A stretch of DNA of 31,596 nucleotides from VRUE01 sp036406595 (GCA_036406595.1 DASXAR010000046.1:1-31596); one strand, 5' to 3'. Shown: positions 6,778 through 14,331, counted from the first letter of the stretch. Program-made: numbers and translations. The notes: generated from the sequence alone by a model not told the origin.

Positions 6778-9066
6778 CCGGAGGCCCCCCTCGCGCATCA
6801 GGCTGTCGATCTTCGCCGCCGGCAGCGGGCGCGAGAAGAGGTGGCCCTGGGCGAAGTCGCAGCCGAGCCGCAGCAGCTCCGAGACCTGCGTCTGGTTTTC
6901 GACCCCCTCGGCGATGACGTCGAGGGAGAGCGCCCGCGCCATCCCGATCACCGCCTCGACGATCGCACTGCGCTCCTGCTCGATGCCGAGCCCCTCGATG
7001 AAGGAGCGGTCGATCTTCAGGGCGTCGAAGGGGAAGCGGTTCAGGTAGGCCAGCGAGGAGTACCCGGTGCCGAAGTCATCGAGGACAAGCCTGACCCCGA
7101 GGTCGGAGAGAGCGGTAAGGGTGCTGGAGGCGTTGGCCGACTCCTCGACCAGGACGCTCTCGGTGACCTCGAGCCGGAGGTGGATCGGGTCGAGCCCGGT
7201 GCGCTCGAGGACGTCGGCAACCGACGCGGCGAGGTCACGGTGGGCGACCTGGCGCGCCGAGAGGTTGACCGAGACGTCGAGCGGGCGCTCGTCGGGGCGC
7301 CGCTCCTGCCAGGCGAGAGCCTGGCGACAGGCGGTCTCCTGCACCCAGTCGCCGATCGGCTCTATCAGGCCGCTCTCCTCGGCGACCGCGATGAACTCGG
7401 CCGGGTCGAGCGTTCCGCGCTTCGGGTGCTGCCAGCGCAGCAGCGCCTCGAGCCCGATGACCTCGCCGCTGCCAAGGGCCACGACCGGCTGGTAGAAGAG
7501 GTCGAACTCTTCGCGAGCGAGCCCCTGGCGCAGCTCCTGCTCCACCCTCAGCCGCCGCAGCGCGGTCGCGCGCATCTCTGCATCGAAGAGCTCCGAGCGG
7601 GCGCGTCCCTGCTCCTTGGCGCGGTACATCGCGGCATCGGCGTCGCGGATCAGCGCCTCGGCCTCGACCGGCGCGTCGCGCGAGGGCCTGGCGACGGCGA
7701 TCCCGACGCTGGCGCTGACGAAGTGCTCGGCGCCCTCCATCGCGTAGGGCTCGGTGAAGGCTGCGGATACGCGATCGGCAATCGCAATCGCCTCGTCCTC
7801 GTCCGCGAGGTTGCTGATCAGGATCCCGAACTCGTCGCCGCCGAAGCGGGCGACGATGTCTCCGGGGCGCAGGTGAGCGCGGAGGCGCGGCGCAACCGCC
7901 CGCAGCAGCTCGTCGCCGGCGTGGTGACCGATGCTGTCGTTGATCAGCTTGAAGTGGTCGAGGTCGAGGAAGAGGATCCCGACGGGAGTCCCGGCGAAGG
8001 AGCCGCGCCTCAGGGCCTCCTCCAGCGATTCGACGAAGCTGGTGCGGTTCGGCAGGCCGGTGAGGGAGTCGTGCAGGACGCGGTGGCGCAGGGCTTCGTC
8101 GGCGCTGTGCCTGACCAGGGCGTCGGCGAGGATGTTCGCCGACGCCTGCACGAAGTGGACGTCGCCCGGGGTGAAGCGGCTGGGCGAGCTGGAGTGGATA
8201 TCGAGGACGCCGTATGGCCGCTCGAGCCCCTGGACCGGGACCGCGAGGCTGCTGCGAACGCCGGCGGCCCTCAGCACCGGCGGCATCGAGAAGCGCCGCT
8301 CCGTCTCCCAGTCGTCGACGATCACATGCAGCCCCGACTCGAGCGCCGCGCCGGCCGATGAGTCCGCCCCCGCCGTCGCCCGCTGGCCCTCCTCGAAGCC
8401 CCGTTCCCCAAGGCCGGCGAGCAGCTGCAGCCGGCGGCCGTCCGGCTTCGGCTCCCAGGCGCAGGCGGCGCAGACGCCCTCGATCTCGGTCATCAGCGCG
8501 ACCGCCTCCTCCATCAGCGCATCGGAGTCGGTGCTCTGGAGGGCGTGGCGCCCCAACCGCGCTACGGCCGCCTGCTGCGAGGCGGCCCGGCGCAGCTCCT
8601 CCTCGACGGTCTTGCGCGCCGTGATGTCGTAGAGGACTCCGTGCCAGACGAGGACCCCGTCCTCGGCCCTCTCCAGCACGGCCTCGTCGAGCATCCAGAC
8701 GACCCGCCCGCCCTTGGTCACCATCCGGTAGTCGACCGGCGCGATGCCGCTTTCCTCCTCCGCCATCCGGTTCTCCTGCTCGAGCACCGCATCGCGGTCA
8801 TCCGGATGGAGCTGCCTCGCCCAGAGGCTCGGGTCGCCCATCCATTCCTCAGGCGTGTAGCCGAGGATCTGCTCGATCTGCGGGCTCACGTAGCGCCAGC
8901 GGCCCTCCTCACCGACCTCGCACGAATAGACGATCGCCGGCAGCCTCTCGACCAGGCGCCGGTAGAGGTCGCCCGCGCCGGAGATCTGGTCGAGGAACTG
9001 GTTGACACGGTCGTCGGGCCAGGCCTCCCCCGATTGGGAACGGTCCATGCTCCGGCTATCGACCAA
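6754..9066 (-). CDS. PAS-GAF-GGDEF-EAL cyclic-di-GMP turnover protein
   Basis: About 770 aa with no obvious membrane segment. The domains are PAS with PAC-like end (about 35-155), GAF (about 165-315), GGDEF (about 325-490) and EAL (about 510-755). The GGDEF signature is intact (409-413). An RxxD inhibitory-site motif (RPGD, 400-403) lies five residues before it. The EAL side keeps its catalytic set: E540 in EALLRW, N601, E633, DDFGTGYS at 663-670, K684 and EGVEN at 720-724. Both cyclase and phosphodiesterase activity are therefore possible. TTG 9066 is the outer start, with AAAGG about 10 nt upstream; an in-frame ATG at 9048 would drop six residues. It lies 30 bp downstream of the glycosylase gene in a same-strand run. 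Confidence 0.93.
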   Translation of the reverse strand: MVDSRSMDRSQSGEAWPDDRVNQFLDQISGAGDLYRRLVERLPAIVYSCEVGEEGRWRYVSPQIEQILGYTPEEWMGDPSLWARQLHPDDRDAVLEQENRMAEEESGIAPVDYRMVTKGGRVVWMLDEAVLERAEDGVLVWHGVLYDITARKTVEEELRRAASQQAAVARLGRHALQSTDSDALMEEAVALMTEIEGVCAACAWEPKPDGRRLQLLAGLGERGFEEGQRATAGADSSAGAALESGLHVIVDDWETERRFSMPPVLRAAGVRSSLAVPVQGLERPYGVLDIHSSSPSRFTPGDVHFVQASANILADALVRHSADEALRHRVLHDSLTGLPNRTSFVESLEEALRRGSFAGTPVGILFLDLDHFKLINDSIGHHAGDELLRAVAPRLRAHLRPGDIVARFGGDEFGILISNLADEDEAIAIADRVSAAFTEPYAMEGAEHFVSASVGIAVARPSRDAPVEAEALIRDADAAMYRAKEQGRARSELFDAEMRATALRRLRVEQELRQGLAREEFDLFYQPVVALGSGEVIGLEALLRWQHPKRGTLDPAEFIAVAEESGLIEPIGDWVQETACRQALAWQERRPDERPLDVSVNLSARQVAHRDLAASVADVLERTGLDPIHLRLEVTESVLVEESANASSTLTALSDLGVRLVLDDFGTGYSSLAYLNRFPFDALKIDRSFIEGLGIEQERSAIVEAVIGMARALSLDVIAEGVENQTQVSELLRLGCDFAQGHLFSRPLPAAKIDSLMREGGLRLLGDPAR

Positions 9067-9096
9067 ATGGCCAAGACCTTTACGCCAAAACGGTCC

Positions 9097-10011
9097 CTAT
9101 CCGGCAAGCAGGGCCCAGGCACCCGCCAGGCCGCGATAGGGCCTGTAGGGGGCGAAGAACTCCTCGACCTCCTCGACCGTCGCGCGACGCCCGAGCCGGC
9201 CCAGTCGCCCGACCAGCTTCAGGTACATGAGGTCGCCGGCGGGGAGGGAGTCCGGGTCGCCGCGGCCGAAGAAGCCGAGGCACTGGACCGTCCACGGGCC
9301 GATCTCGGGGACCGCAAGCAGCCTGCGGTCGCAGGACGCGTCGCCGGGCCTGCAGCGGCCGGCAGCGATATCGCGGGAAATCGCGCGCAGGGCGATCGCC
9401 CGTTTCAGGGCGAGGCCCATCGACTCGAGCTCGGCGGGTGCCCGACCGGCGATCGTCGCCGCGGTCGGGACGTCGCGCAGCGCTCTGCGCTCGCGCCCCA
9501 TGCGCGAGCCCCAGCGCCCGACGATCCGCCGCTGGATGCGCGCCGCCCGCCCGCTCTCGATCAGCTGCTTGACGACAGCCCAGGCGAGCGCCTCCCACTC
9601 CCAGGGGCGGCGGGTGGGCCGCAGGTGGGGCCGACGGCGGAGCTGCGGGCCGAGCAGCGGGTCGCGGCGGAAGAGCGTGAAGAACTCGGTGAGGTCGTCG
9701 TCGACCCCGAGCGCGAAGCGCATCCGCTCGATCGCAAGCTCCAGCTCCGGGCCGCCCGCGGGCATCCCAGCCCTCCAGGTCGACAGCCGCGGCGCCATGA
9801 TCGAGTCCGGGTCGACCCTCTCGGCCCGGAAGGCCACGCGATCGCGGGCCGGCTGCCAGGCGCGGACGAGAACAGGACAGTCCGCGACGTGGAGGAGGCG
9901 GGTGGCCACCCCCTCGCCCACCCTCATCACGCCATCCTCCCCGCCGTAGGCCGGGAGGCGGTATGGCGATGGCGGCCTAACCTCCAATTCGAGGGCCGCC
10001 GTCTTCACCAT
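9097..10011 (-). CDS. HhH-GPD DNA glycosylase, AlkA-like (3-methyladenine glycosylase II)
   Basis: A 304-aa protein. The helix-hairpin-helix (AVPEIGPWT, about 233-241) is followed by the catalytic Asp in LPAGD (D260), the pattern of AlkA-type glycosylases that remove alkylated purines in base-excision repair. The N-terminal third (to about 120) corresponds to the AlkA accessory domain. The spacing of HhH and catalytic Asp is normal. Three of four Cys fall in a RCRPGDASCDRR stretch and near the HhH; they do not form an obvious Fe-S loop. The ATG at 10011 is 4 nt after the stop of the small membrane-protein gene; AGGGG lies directly before it, and a GTG follows as the second codon. Confidence 0.88.
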   Translation of the reverse strand: MVKTAALELEVRPPSPYRLPAYGGEDGVMRVGEGVATRLLHVADCPVLVRAWQPARDRVAFRAERVDPDSIMAPRLSTWRAGMPAGGPELELAIERMRFALGVDDDLTEFFTLFRRDPLLGPQLRRRPHLRPTRRPWEWEALAWAVVKQLIESGRAARIQRRIVGRWGSRMGRERRALRDVPTAATIAGRAPAELESMGLALKRAIALRAISRDIAAGRCRPGDASCDRRLLAVPEIGPWTVQCLGFFGRGDPDSLPAGDLMYLKLVGRLGRLGRRATVEEVEEFFAPYRPYRGLAGAWALLAG

Positions 10012-10015
10012 TCCC

Positions 10016-10342
10016 CTATCTGTCGAGGAGGTGGACGTCGACTAGGAAGGAGCGGCTGGCGAGGACCTTGACCGGCTGCTCGTGCCGGCGGCGGCGGCGG
10101 AGCCCGCGCGATTGCCCCCTGCCGGAGGCGGCGCTGACCGCGCGCACGGCGGCCACGGTGGCGGCACCGGCGATCAGGCCCCCCGCGGCGGCGATCGCTG
10201 CGGTCCGCACCTCGCCTTTGAGGATCGGAGCGGAGGAGCGGTAGGGATCGAGCGCCCGCACCGGCTGACCGTCCCCGGCCTCGACGACCTCCTCCGCCAG
10301 GACCTCGCCCTCGAACTCTGCCTCGCCCAAAGCACGCTCCAC
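10016..10342 (-). CDS. Small single-pass membrane protein of unknown function
   Basis: 108 aa from GTG 10342. It has an acidic N-terminal part (GEAEFEGEVLAEEVVEAGDG), one hydrophobic Ala/Gly-rich helix (about 49-68, AAIAAAGGLIAGAATVAAV), then an Arg-rich stretch (RGLRRRRRH) and a conserved-looking C-terminus (VKVLASRSFLVDVHLLDR). The open frame runs further upstream but there it only shadows the GNAT gene. TAGAGT (minus strand) sits 7 nt before the GTG, suggesting its own leaderless promoter. It lies between the GNAT gene (32-bp gap) and the glycosylase gene (4-bp gap). I do not recognise the family. Confidence 0.65.
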   Translation of the reverse strand: MERALGEAEFEGEVLAEEVVEAGDGQPVRALDPYRSSAPILKGEVRTAAIAAAGGLIAGAATVAAVRAVSAASGRGQSRGLRRRRRHEQPVKVLASRSFLVDVHLLDR

Positions 10343-10349
10343 CCAGGCG

Positions 10350-10355
10350 ACTCTA
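10350..10355 (-). promoter_or_regulatory. -10-like hexamer 7 nt before GTG 10342
   Basis: The minus strand reads TAGAGT, then CGCCTGG, then GTG. The distance would put the transcription start at or next to the start codon, as for a leaderless mRNA. No good -35 is visible. Confidence 0.4.
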
Positions 10356-10374
10356 GCGAGTTTTGGGGCGTCGC

Positions 10375-11511
10375 CTAGAGAGCGCTCTCGAAGACCCGGT
10401 AGCGCTTCACGACGCTGCCCCCCATCCCCTCCATGGCGCGGTTCATCGGCTCGTTGGTCTCGAGGATCCAACCCATCTCGCCCCACTTGATCGCTCCGGG
10501 CCTGGCGGCGTTCTCGATGTGCCTCAGGTAGAGGCCGGCCGCGACGCCGGTGTGGCGGTAGGCGTGCTTGACGCCGAGGGCGAAGACACGCACCCGGTCG
10601 ATCTTCCGCCTGCCGGCGAGGAACCTGAGCCAGCCGAAGGGGAGCAGGCGGCCGTTCATCCGCGCGAGCACCTGGTTGATGTCCGGAAGGGTCAGCGCGG
10701 CGCCGATCACCTCGCCGTCCTTTTCCGCCATGAACGTCCACTCCTCCTCGATCACCTGCTTCAGGTTCTTGGCCTGGAACTCGGCCTCCTCGTCGGTGAC
10801 CGGGACGAAGCCCCAGTTGTCGCCCCAGGCCTCGTTGTAGACGTCCATGAAGCTGCGAACCTCAGCGGCCATCTGGCGCTTTCGCATGTTGCGGATCGTC
10901 ACGCCTTCCTCCTCGAGCGCCTTCCTGGCCGAGGCGTGGATCGAGGCGTCGAAGCGGACACCCTCCTTGAGCTCGCCCATCACCAGCCTCCAGATGAGCA
11001 GGTCGATCGTCTTGCCGAACCCCTGGCCCTCGAGCAGCTCGCTGTAATACGGCGGGTGCCAGGGCTCGAGGATGAACGGCTCGAGCTCGTGTCCCTCGAT
11101 CAGGATCCCCAGCTCGTCGTTGGTCGTGAAGTCCATCGGCCCGACGATTCGGTCGCGGCCCCTCTCGCGCGCCCAGTCGCGAGCGGCATCGAGCAGGGCG
11201 GCCGCCGTCTCCGGGTCGTCCTCGGCCTCGAAGAAGCCGAACATCGCATCGCCGGCTCCCTGATACTCGTCCCATCGCCGATCGACCTGGGCGGTGATCC
11301 TGCCCACCGGCCGGCCGTCCCGCTCGGCGAGGAAGTACTCGGCCTCGGCGTGCCGGAAGTACGGGTTCTTCCCACGGTCGAGGAACTCCATCCGCTCGAA
11401 GATCAGCGGCGGCACCCATTGCGGCCTGTCACGATGGAGGTGGAAGGGGACCTTGACGAAGCGCTTCAGGTCGCGCCTGGTTTGGACAGATCTGATCGAG
11501 ACTCCTGACAT
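10375..11511 (-). CDS. Tandem-GNAT acyltransferase-like protein, possible ceramide synthase-type partner
   Basis: 378 aa from ATG 11511. It appears to carry two GNAT-like halves: an N-terminal one (about 4-165) with YFLAERDGRPVGRITAQVD and GPMDFTTNDELG, and a C-terminal one (about 250-378) with the acyl-CoA-binding pattern RHTGVAAGLYLRHIE and the ending ETNEPMNRAMEGMGG. The family is widespread but poorly characterised. It is divergent from an SPT/AONS-like gene 90 bp away, an arrangement recalling bacterial ceramide gene sets in which a GNAT-fold protein acylates the long-chain base; that role is inference. There is no Shine-Dalgarno before the ATG. A copy of the 50-bp repeat lies 20 nt upstream. 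Longer upstream frames overlap the neighbour and are rejected. Confidence 0.85.
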   Translation of the reverse strand: MSGVSIRSVQTRRDLKRFVKVPFHLHRDRPQWVPPLIFERMEFLDRGKNPYFRHAEAEYFLAERDGRPVGRITAQVDRRWDEYQGAGDAMFGFFEAEDDPETAAALLDAARDWARERGRDRIVGPMDFTTNDELGILIEGHELEPFILEPWHPPYYSELLEGQGFGKTIDLLIWRLVMGELKEGVRFDASIHASARKALEEEGVTIRNMRKRQMAAEVRSFMDVYNEAWGDNWGFVPVTDEEAEFQAKNLKQVIEEEWTFMAEKDGEVIGAALTLPDINQVLARMNGRLLPFGWLRFLAGRRKIDRVRVFALGVKHAYRHTGVAAGLYLRHIENAARPGAIKWGEMGWILETNEPMNRAMEGMGGSVVKRYRVFESAL

Positions 11512-11530
11512 GAAACACAAATTTCGCGCT

Positions 11531-11580
11531 TCGCTCGCGGCGCGAAGAGCCAGATATGGACCCTTGCTCGCTCCGCGCTC
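11531..11580. repeat. Dispersed 50-bp intergenic repeat, copy A
   Basis: These 50 bases match 17482-17531 at 46 of 50 positions in the same orientation, ungapped. Shared blocks include TCGCTCGCGGCGCGAAGA and CTTGCTCGCTCCGCG. An inverted repeat CTTCGC (11529-11534) / GCGAAG (11542-11547) sits at its left edge. Similarity may extend a little to the left (a shared CAAAT). It lies 20 nt upstream of the GNAT start and ends 22 nt before the SPT-like start. Confidence 0.75.
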
Positions 11581-11589
11581 AGGCGAACC

Positions 11590-11595
11590 TACACT
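11590..11595 (+). promoter_or_regulatory. -10-like hexamer 6 nt before ATG 11602
   Basis: TACACT is followed by TTCGCC and the ATG, with no Shine-Dalgarno. This suggests a leaderless transcript for the SPT/AONS-like gene. A TTGCTC inside the neighbouring repeat (11564-11569) is 20 nt away, too far for a standard -35. Confidence 0.45.
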
Positions 11596-11601
11596 TTCGC
11601 C

Positions 11602-12861
11602 ATGAGCGATACGGCGAAGTCCCCGGTCGACGTCTTTGAGAAGGCGCGCAGCCACGACCGGCTCGAGCAGCTGGAAGCCGCGAAGCAGCACGACCTCCTC
11701 CCCTACTTCAGGCTCCTCACCTCGCAGGCGGGGCCGGTGGTCGAGATGGAGGGCCGGGAGACGATCATGCTCGGCTCGAACAACTACCTGGGCCTGACCG
11801 GGGACGAGCGGGTGAAGCAGGCGGCGCGCGACGCGCTGGAGACCTACGGCACCGGGGTCACCGGCTCGCGGCTGCTCAATGGGACCACCCCTCTCCACGT
11901 CGAGCTCGAGCGCGAGCTCGCCGAGTGGATGGGCGAGGACGATGCGATCGTCTACACGACCGGCTACCAGTCGAACGTCGGCTGCATCGGAACGATCCTC
12001 GAGCCCGGAGACACGGTCATATGCGACTCCGGCGACCACGCCTCGATCCTCGACGGCTGCAGGCTCTCCGGCGCCAAGCTGCGGCCCTTCCGGCACAACC
12101 GGATGGACAAGCTGGAGAAGATGCTGCAGCGCGCGGCCGGGGACGGAGGCGGGGTCCTCGTCGTCGTCGACGGGGTCTTCTCGATGGAGGGGGACGTCTG
12201 CGATCTGCCGCGGATCGTCGAGCTCTGCGAGGCGCACGGCGCGCGGCTGATGGTCGACGAGGCGCACGGCGCGGGCGTCCTCGGCGCCCGCGGCGCCGGC
12301 GCCTGCGAGCTCTTCGACCTCGAGCAGCGGGTGGACCTGCGGATGGGGACCTTCTCCAAGAGCCTCGCCTCCTGCGGCGGCTTCATCGCCGGCCCGGCCG
12401 ACGTGGTCGAGTACCTGCGGATCTCCTCGCGGTCCTTCATCTTCAGCGCCTCGGCCGTGCCGGCGGCGGTCGGCGCCGCGCTCGCCGCGCTGCGGGTGAT
12501 CCGCTCCGACGGCCCCGCCCTGTTCGAGGCGTTGCTCGGCAACGCCGAATACCTTCGCGAGGGGCTGCGGCGACTCGGCCTCGAGGTCGTCGAGCCGGGG
12601 ACCCTGCCCGACGGGCGGACCGCGACGACGCCGGTGGTTCCGGTGATGGTCGGCGATGACTGGCAGGCGGTGCTGCTCTGGAAGGCGCTGTTCGACGCCG
12701 GCGTCTACACCAACGTCGCGATCCACCCCGCCGTCCCCCCGGGCGGAGCGCTGCTGAGGACGAGCCTGATGGCGACCCACGAGCGGTCCCACCTCGACCG
12801 AGCGCTCGAAATCATCGAAAAGACGATTGAGGGCTTCCCCGATCTACCCAGGTCGGGGTAG
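11602..12861 (+). CDS. Alpha-oxoamine synthase: serine palmitoyltransferase / AONS / KBL-like
   Basis: A 419-aa PLP enzyme of the alpha-oxoamine synthase family, which condenses an amino acid with an acyl-CoA or acyl-ACP with loss of CO2 (or forms 2-amino-3-ketobutyrate). Visible motifs are GSNNYLGL (58-65), YGTGVTGSRLLNGT (82-95), the PLP-stacking His146 in GDHAS, D219/H222 in VDEAHG, and the Schiff-base Lys253 in GTFSKSLAS. The TGSRLLNGT and SRSFIFSAS stretches resemble bacterial serine palmitoyltransferases, but BioF and Kbl cannot be excluded from sequence alone. No biotin gene or threonine dehydrogenase is nearby. Its divergent neighbour is a GNAT-type acyltransferase, which favours a lipid role. 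Confidence 0.88.
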   Translation: MSDTAKSPVDVFEKARSHDRLEQLEAAKQHDLLPYFRLLTSQAGPVVEMEGRETIMLGSNNYLGLTGDERVKQAARDALETYGTGVTGSRLLNGTTPLHVELERELAEWMGEDDAIVYTTGYQSNVGCIGTILEPGDTVICDSGDHASILDGCRLSGAKLRPFRHNRMDKLEKMLQRAAGDGGGVLVVVDGVFSMEGDVCDLPRIVELCEAHGARLMVDEAHGAGVLGARGAGACELFDLEQRVDLRMGTFSKSLASCGGFIAGPADVVEYLRISSRSFIFSASAVPAAVGAALAALRVIRSDGPALFEALLGNAEYLREGLRRLGLEVVEPGTLPDGRTATTPVVPVMVGDDWQAVLLWKALFDAGVYTNVAIHPAVPPGGALLRTSLMATHERSHLDRALEIIEKTIEGFPDLPRSG

Positions 12862-12869
12862 TTTCGGCC

Positions 12870-12887
12870 TTGTCCGGATCCGGACAA
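12870..12887. terminator. Perfect 18-bp palindrome after the SPT-like gene
   Basis: TTGTCCGGATCCGGACAA is perfectly self-complementary (9-nt arms, no spacer). It starts 8 nt after the SPT-like stop codon and is followed by TT but no real T-tract. It could be a terminator hairpin or a repressor operator; position favours a terminator, perfect symmetry favours an operator. Confidence 0.45.
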
Positions 12888-12917
12888 TTCCAGGCGGGCG
12901 AGAAAAAGTTGCTCTTA

Positions 12918-12941
12918 GCGAACGGCCCGCCGGTCGTTCGC
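12918..12941. repeat. Inverted repeat upstream of the integration host factor promoter
   Basis: GCGAACG (12918-12924) and CGTTCGC (12935-12941) are perfect 7-bp arms around 10 nt. The dyad ends 10 nt before the -35 element at 12952, a position suited to an activator site; a hairpin terminator for the preceding gene is the alternative. Confidence 0.4.
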
Positions 12942-12951
12942 CGACCGCGGG

Positions 12952-12980
12952 TTGACGCTCACGCGATGACCGCATAGCTT
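12952..12980 (+). promoter_or_regulatory. Sigma-70-type promoter for the integration host factor gene
   Basis: TTGACG (12952-12957) and TAGCTT (12975-12980) are spaced by 17 nt, the best vegetative promoter seen in the window. The predicted start near 12987 leaves a leader of about 120 nt before GTG 13110. The leader contains no gene and no RNA element that I recognise. Confidence 0.65.
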
Positions 12981-13109
12981 GGCCCAGCGCCGACCGCGGC
13001 CCGGGGCAGGGACGCGGAGGGTGGAGCACTCAACTCAACCAAGCCACGAAGCCAGTCGGCTCGGCGCAGTCGAGAATTTTTGGTAAAGACCCTGAGGGGA
13101 GGAGTCCCA

Positions 13110-13475
13110 GTGGACGCTGCTTCGATCGATCGTGCCTCGACGACTGCCGCCGTCGTTATCCCACAGCACATGGAGGCGCTCGCACGAGCGAACCGGGTGC
13201 GACTCGCGAGGGCGGAGCTGAAGCGCTCGATCGCCCGCGGAGACGTCGAAGCAGCTCGCATCATCGAGGCCTGCCCCTGGGAGACCGAGAACATGACCCT
13301 TGCGGAGCTGCTGACCAGCCAGCGGCGTTGGGGGCGGACCCGGGCGCGCAAGCTCCTGCAGGAGCTGGCGCTGAGCGAGAACAAGCGAATCGGCACCCTG
13401 ACCTCCCGCCAGCGTGCCCTCCTCTCGACGGCGCTCGCGACGAAGTCGGGCCCGGCCGAGCCGGTCTTCGTCTAG
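13110..13475 (+). CDS. mihF: Actinobacterial integration host factor (mIHF-like)
   Basis: 121 aa. The conserved part begins at ALARANRVRLARAELKRSIARG and runs through TLAELLTSQRRWGRTRARKLLQ to LTSRQRALLSTAL, matching the actinobacterial mIHF layout: a long N-terminal helix, then a helix-two-turn-helix DNA-binding fold. mIHF is a small nucleoid protein needed for viability in mycobacteria and it affects supercoiling and recombination (family knowledge). GTG 13110 is chosen because a strong AGGGGAGGAG (13095-13104) sits 5 nt before it; an in-frame TTG at 13080 lacks one. A good sigma-70 promoter lies upstream. The stop codon shares CTAG with that of the convergent gene. Confidence 0.88.
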   Translation: MDAASIDRASTTAAVVIPQHMEALARANRVRLARAELKRSIARGDVEAARIIEACPWETENMTLAELLTSQRRWGRTRARKLLQELALSENKRIGTLTSRQRALLSTALATKSGPAEPVFV

Positions 13476-13867
13476 CCGCCGATCCGGCCGATCCTGAACG
13501 AGTAGCCGCCGGAGGCCCGGCGAAAGGCACGACGCAGGGCGAGGAATGCGGCGAGGAAGGCGACGGCGCCGACCGCGAGGCAGACCGCGAGGATCAGGCC
13601 ACCGAGGTAGAAGAGCCCGCCGGTGACGAGCACGAAGACCATCCCCGCGAGCAGGGTGGTGTGCGAGCGGTAGCCGGCGAAGTGCTCCCTGACCGAGACC
13701 TCGAGCCCGCCCAGCGCCCCGAGGACGACGCCGACTCCGAGCGCGGTCACGTTGCCGCTGACGGCGCCGATCACCAGCATCACGATTCCGGCCAGGACGG
13801 TCAGCTCGGCAAGGGGAAACGAGCCCCACGGCGCCGGGGGGCGGTCGTCGCCGGGTGTCGGCTTCAT
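13472..13867 (-). CDS. Small multi-pass membrane protein of unknown function
   Basis: 131 aa from ATG 13867. A short Pro/Asp-rich N-terminus (MKPTPGDDRPPAPWGSFP) is followed by about four hydrophobic helices arranged as two pairs (VLAGIVMLVIGAV, GVGVVLGALGGLEV, LLAGMVFVLVTGGLFYLGG, AVCLAVGAVAFLAAFLAL) and a basic tail (RRAFRRASGGYSFR). The start codon overlaps the upstream stop (ATGA), so it is translationally coupled to the CGHWH-motif protein. Its own stop overlaps the convergent mihF stop. I do not recognise the family. Confidence 0.75.
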   Translation of the reverse strand: MKPTPGDDRPPAPWGSFPLAELTVLAGIVMLVIGAVSGNVTALGVGVVLGALGGLEVSVREHFAGYRSHTTLLAGMVFVLVTGGLFYLGGLILAVCLAVGAVAFLAAFLALRRAFRRASGGYSFRIGRIGG

Positions 13868-14331
13868 AACGGGCAGCCGGAGGAGACCTTGACCCGCCAC
13901 CAGCCCATCAGCATCCCCAGCAGGCCGAGGCGGGGGCGCGAGTGCCAGTGGCCGCATCCCGGCTCGCCGACGTCGGCGCGCGAGATCCGCAGCCACTTGA
14001 ACTCGGACGGCGAGTCGAGCATCCGCTCGAGCAGCTCGCGGTTGGCGGCGTGCCGGCCGGCGCGCTCCTCGAGCGCGGCGCGAGCTTCCGAGGTTCGGGC
14101 GGCGAGCGCATCGCGCACCGCCTCGAGCTCGCCGAGCCCGAGCACCCTGGCCTGCGGTCGCCGCGCGGCGACGCCGGTTTCCACCGGCATCGGAAAGGCC
14201 TCGCCCACGAGGCGTCCCAGCTGCCGCTCGAGCCGGCCGATCTGGCGGCGCAGCTCGGCGCGCGCCCGCCTCTCGTCGGCGCCGGCGAGCGGCGCGGTCC
14301 CGCTTCCTCGGTGCAGCAGCAGATCGGCCAT
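13864..14331 (-). CDS. Coiled-coil protein with a Cys/His-rich C-terminal signature, unknown function
   Basis: About 155 aa. The central part is a long charged helix pair (ERRARAELRRQIGRLERQLGRL and GELEAVRDALAARTSEARAALEER), probably coiled coil. The C-terminus carries the striking segment GEPGCGHWHSRPRLGLLG and then MLMGWWRVKVSSGCPL, with two Cys and two His that could bind metal or a nucleic acid. I believe similar endings occur in Thermoleophilia orphans, but this is recollection, not a search. A TACACT hexamer (minus strand, 14344-14349) fits a promoter, which favours ATG 14331; ATG 14340 or GTG 14355 would add 3 or 8 residues. It overlaps the next gene by 4 bp. Confidence 0.75.
   Translation of the reverse strand: MADLLLHRGSGTAPLAGADERRARAELRRQIGRLERQLGRLVGEAFPMPVETGVAARRPQARVLGLGELEAVRDALAARTSEARAALEERAGRHAANRELLERMLDSPSEFKWLRISRADVGEPGCGHWHSRPRLGLLGMLMGWWRVKVSSGCPL

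Noticed and set aside
11512..12792. N-terminal extension of the GNAT gene up to 12792
   Set aside because: The extra 427 residues lie antisense to the SPT-like gene and have no domain. ATG 11511 begins the conserved part.
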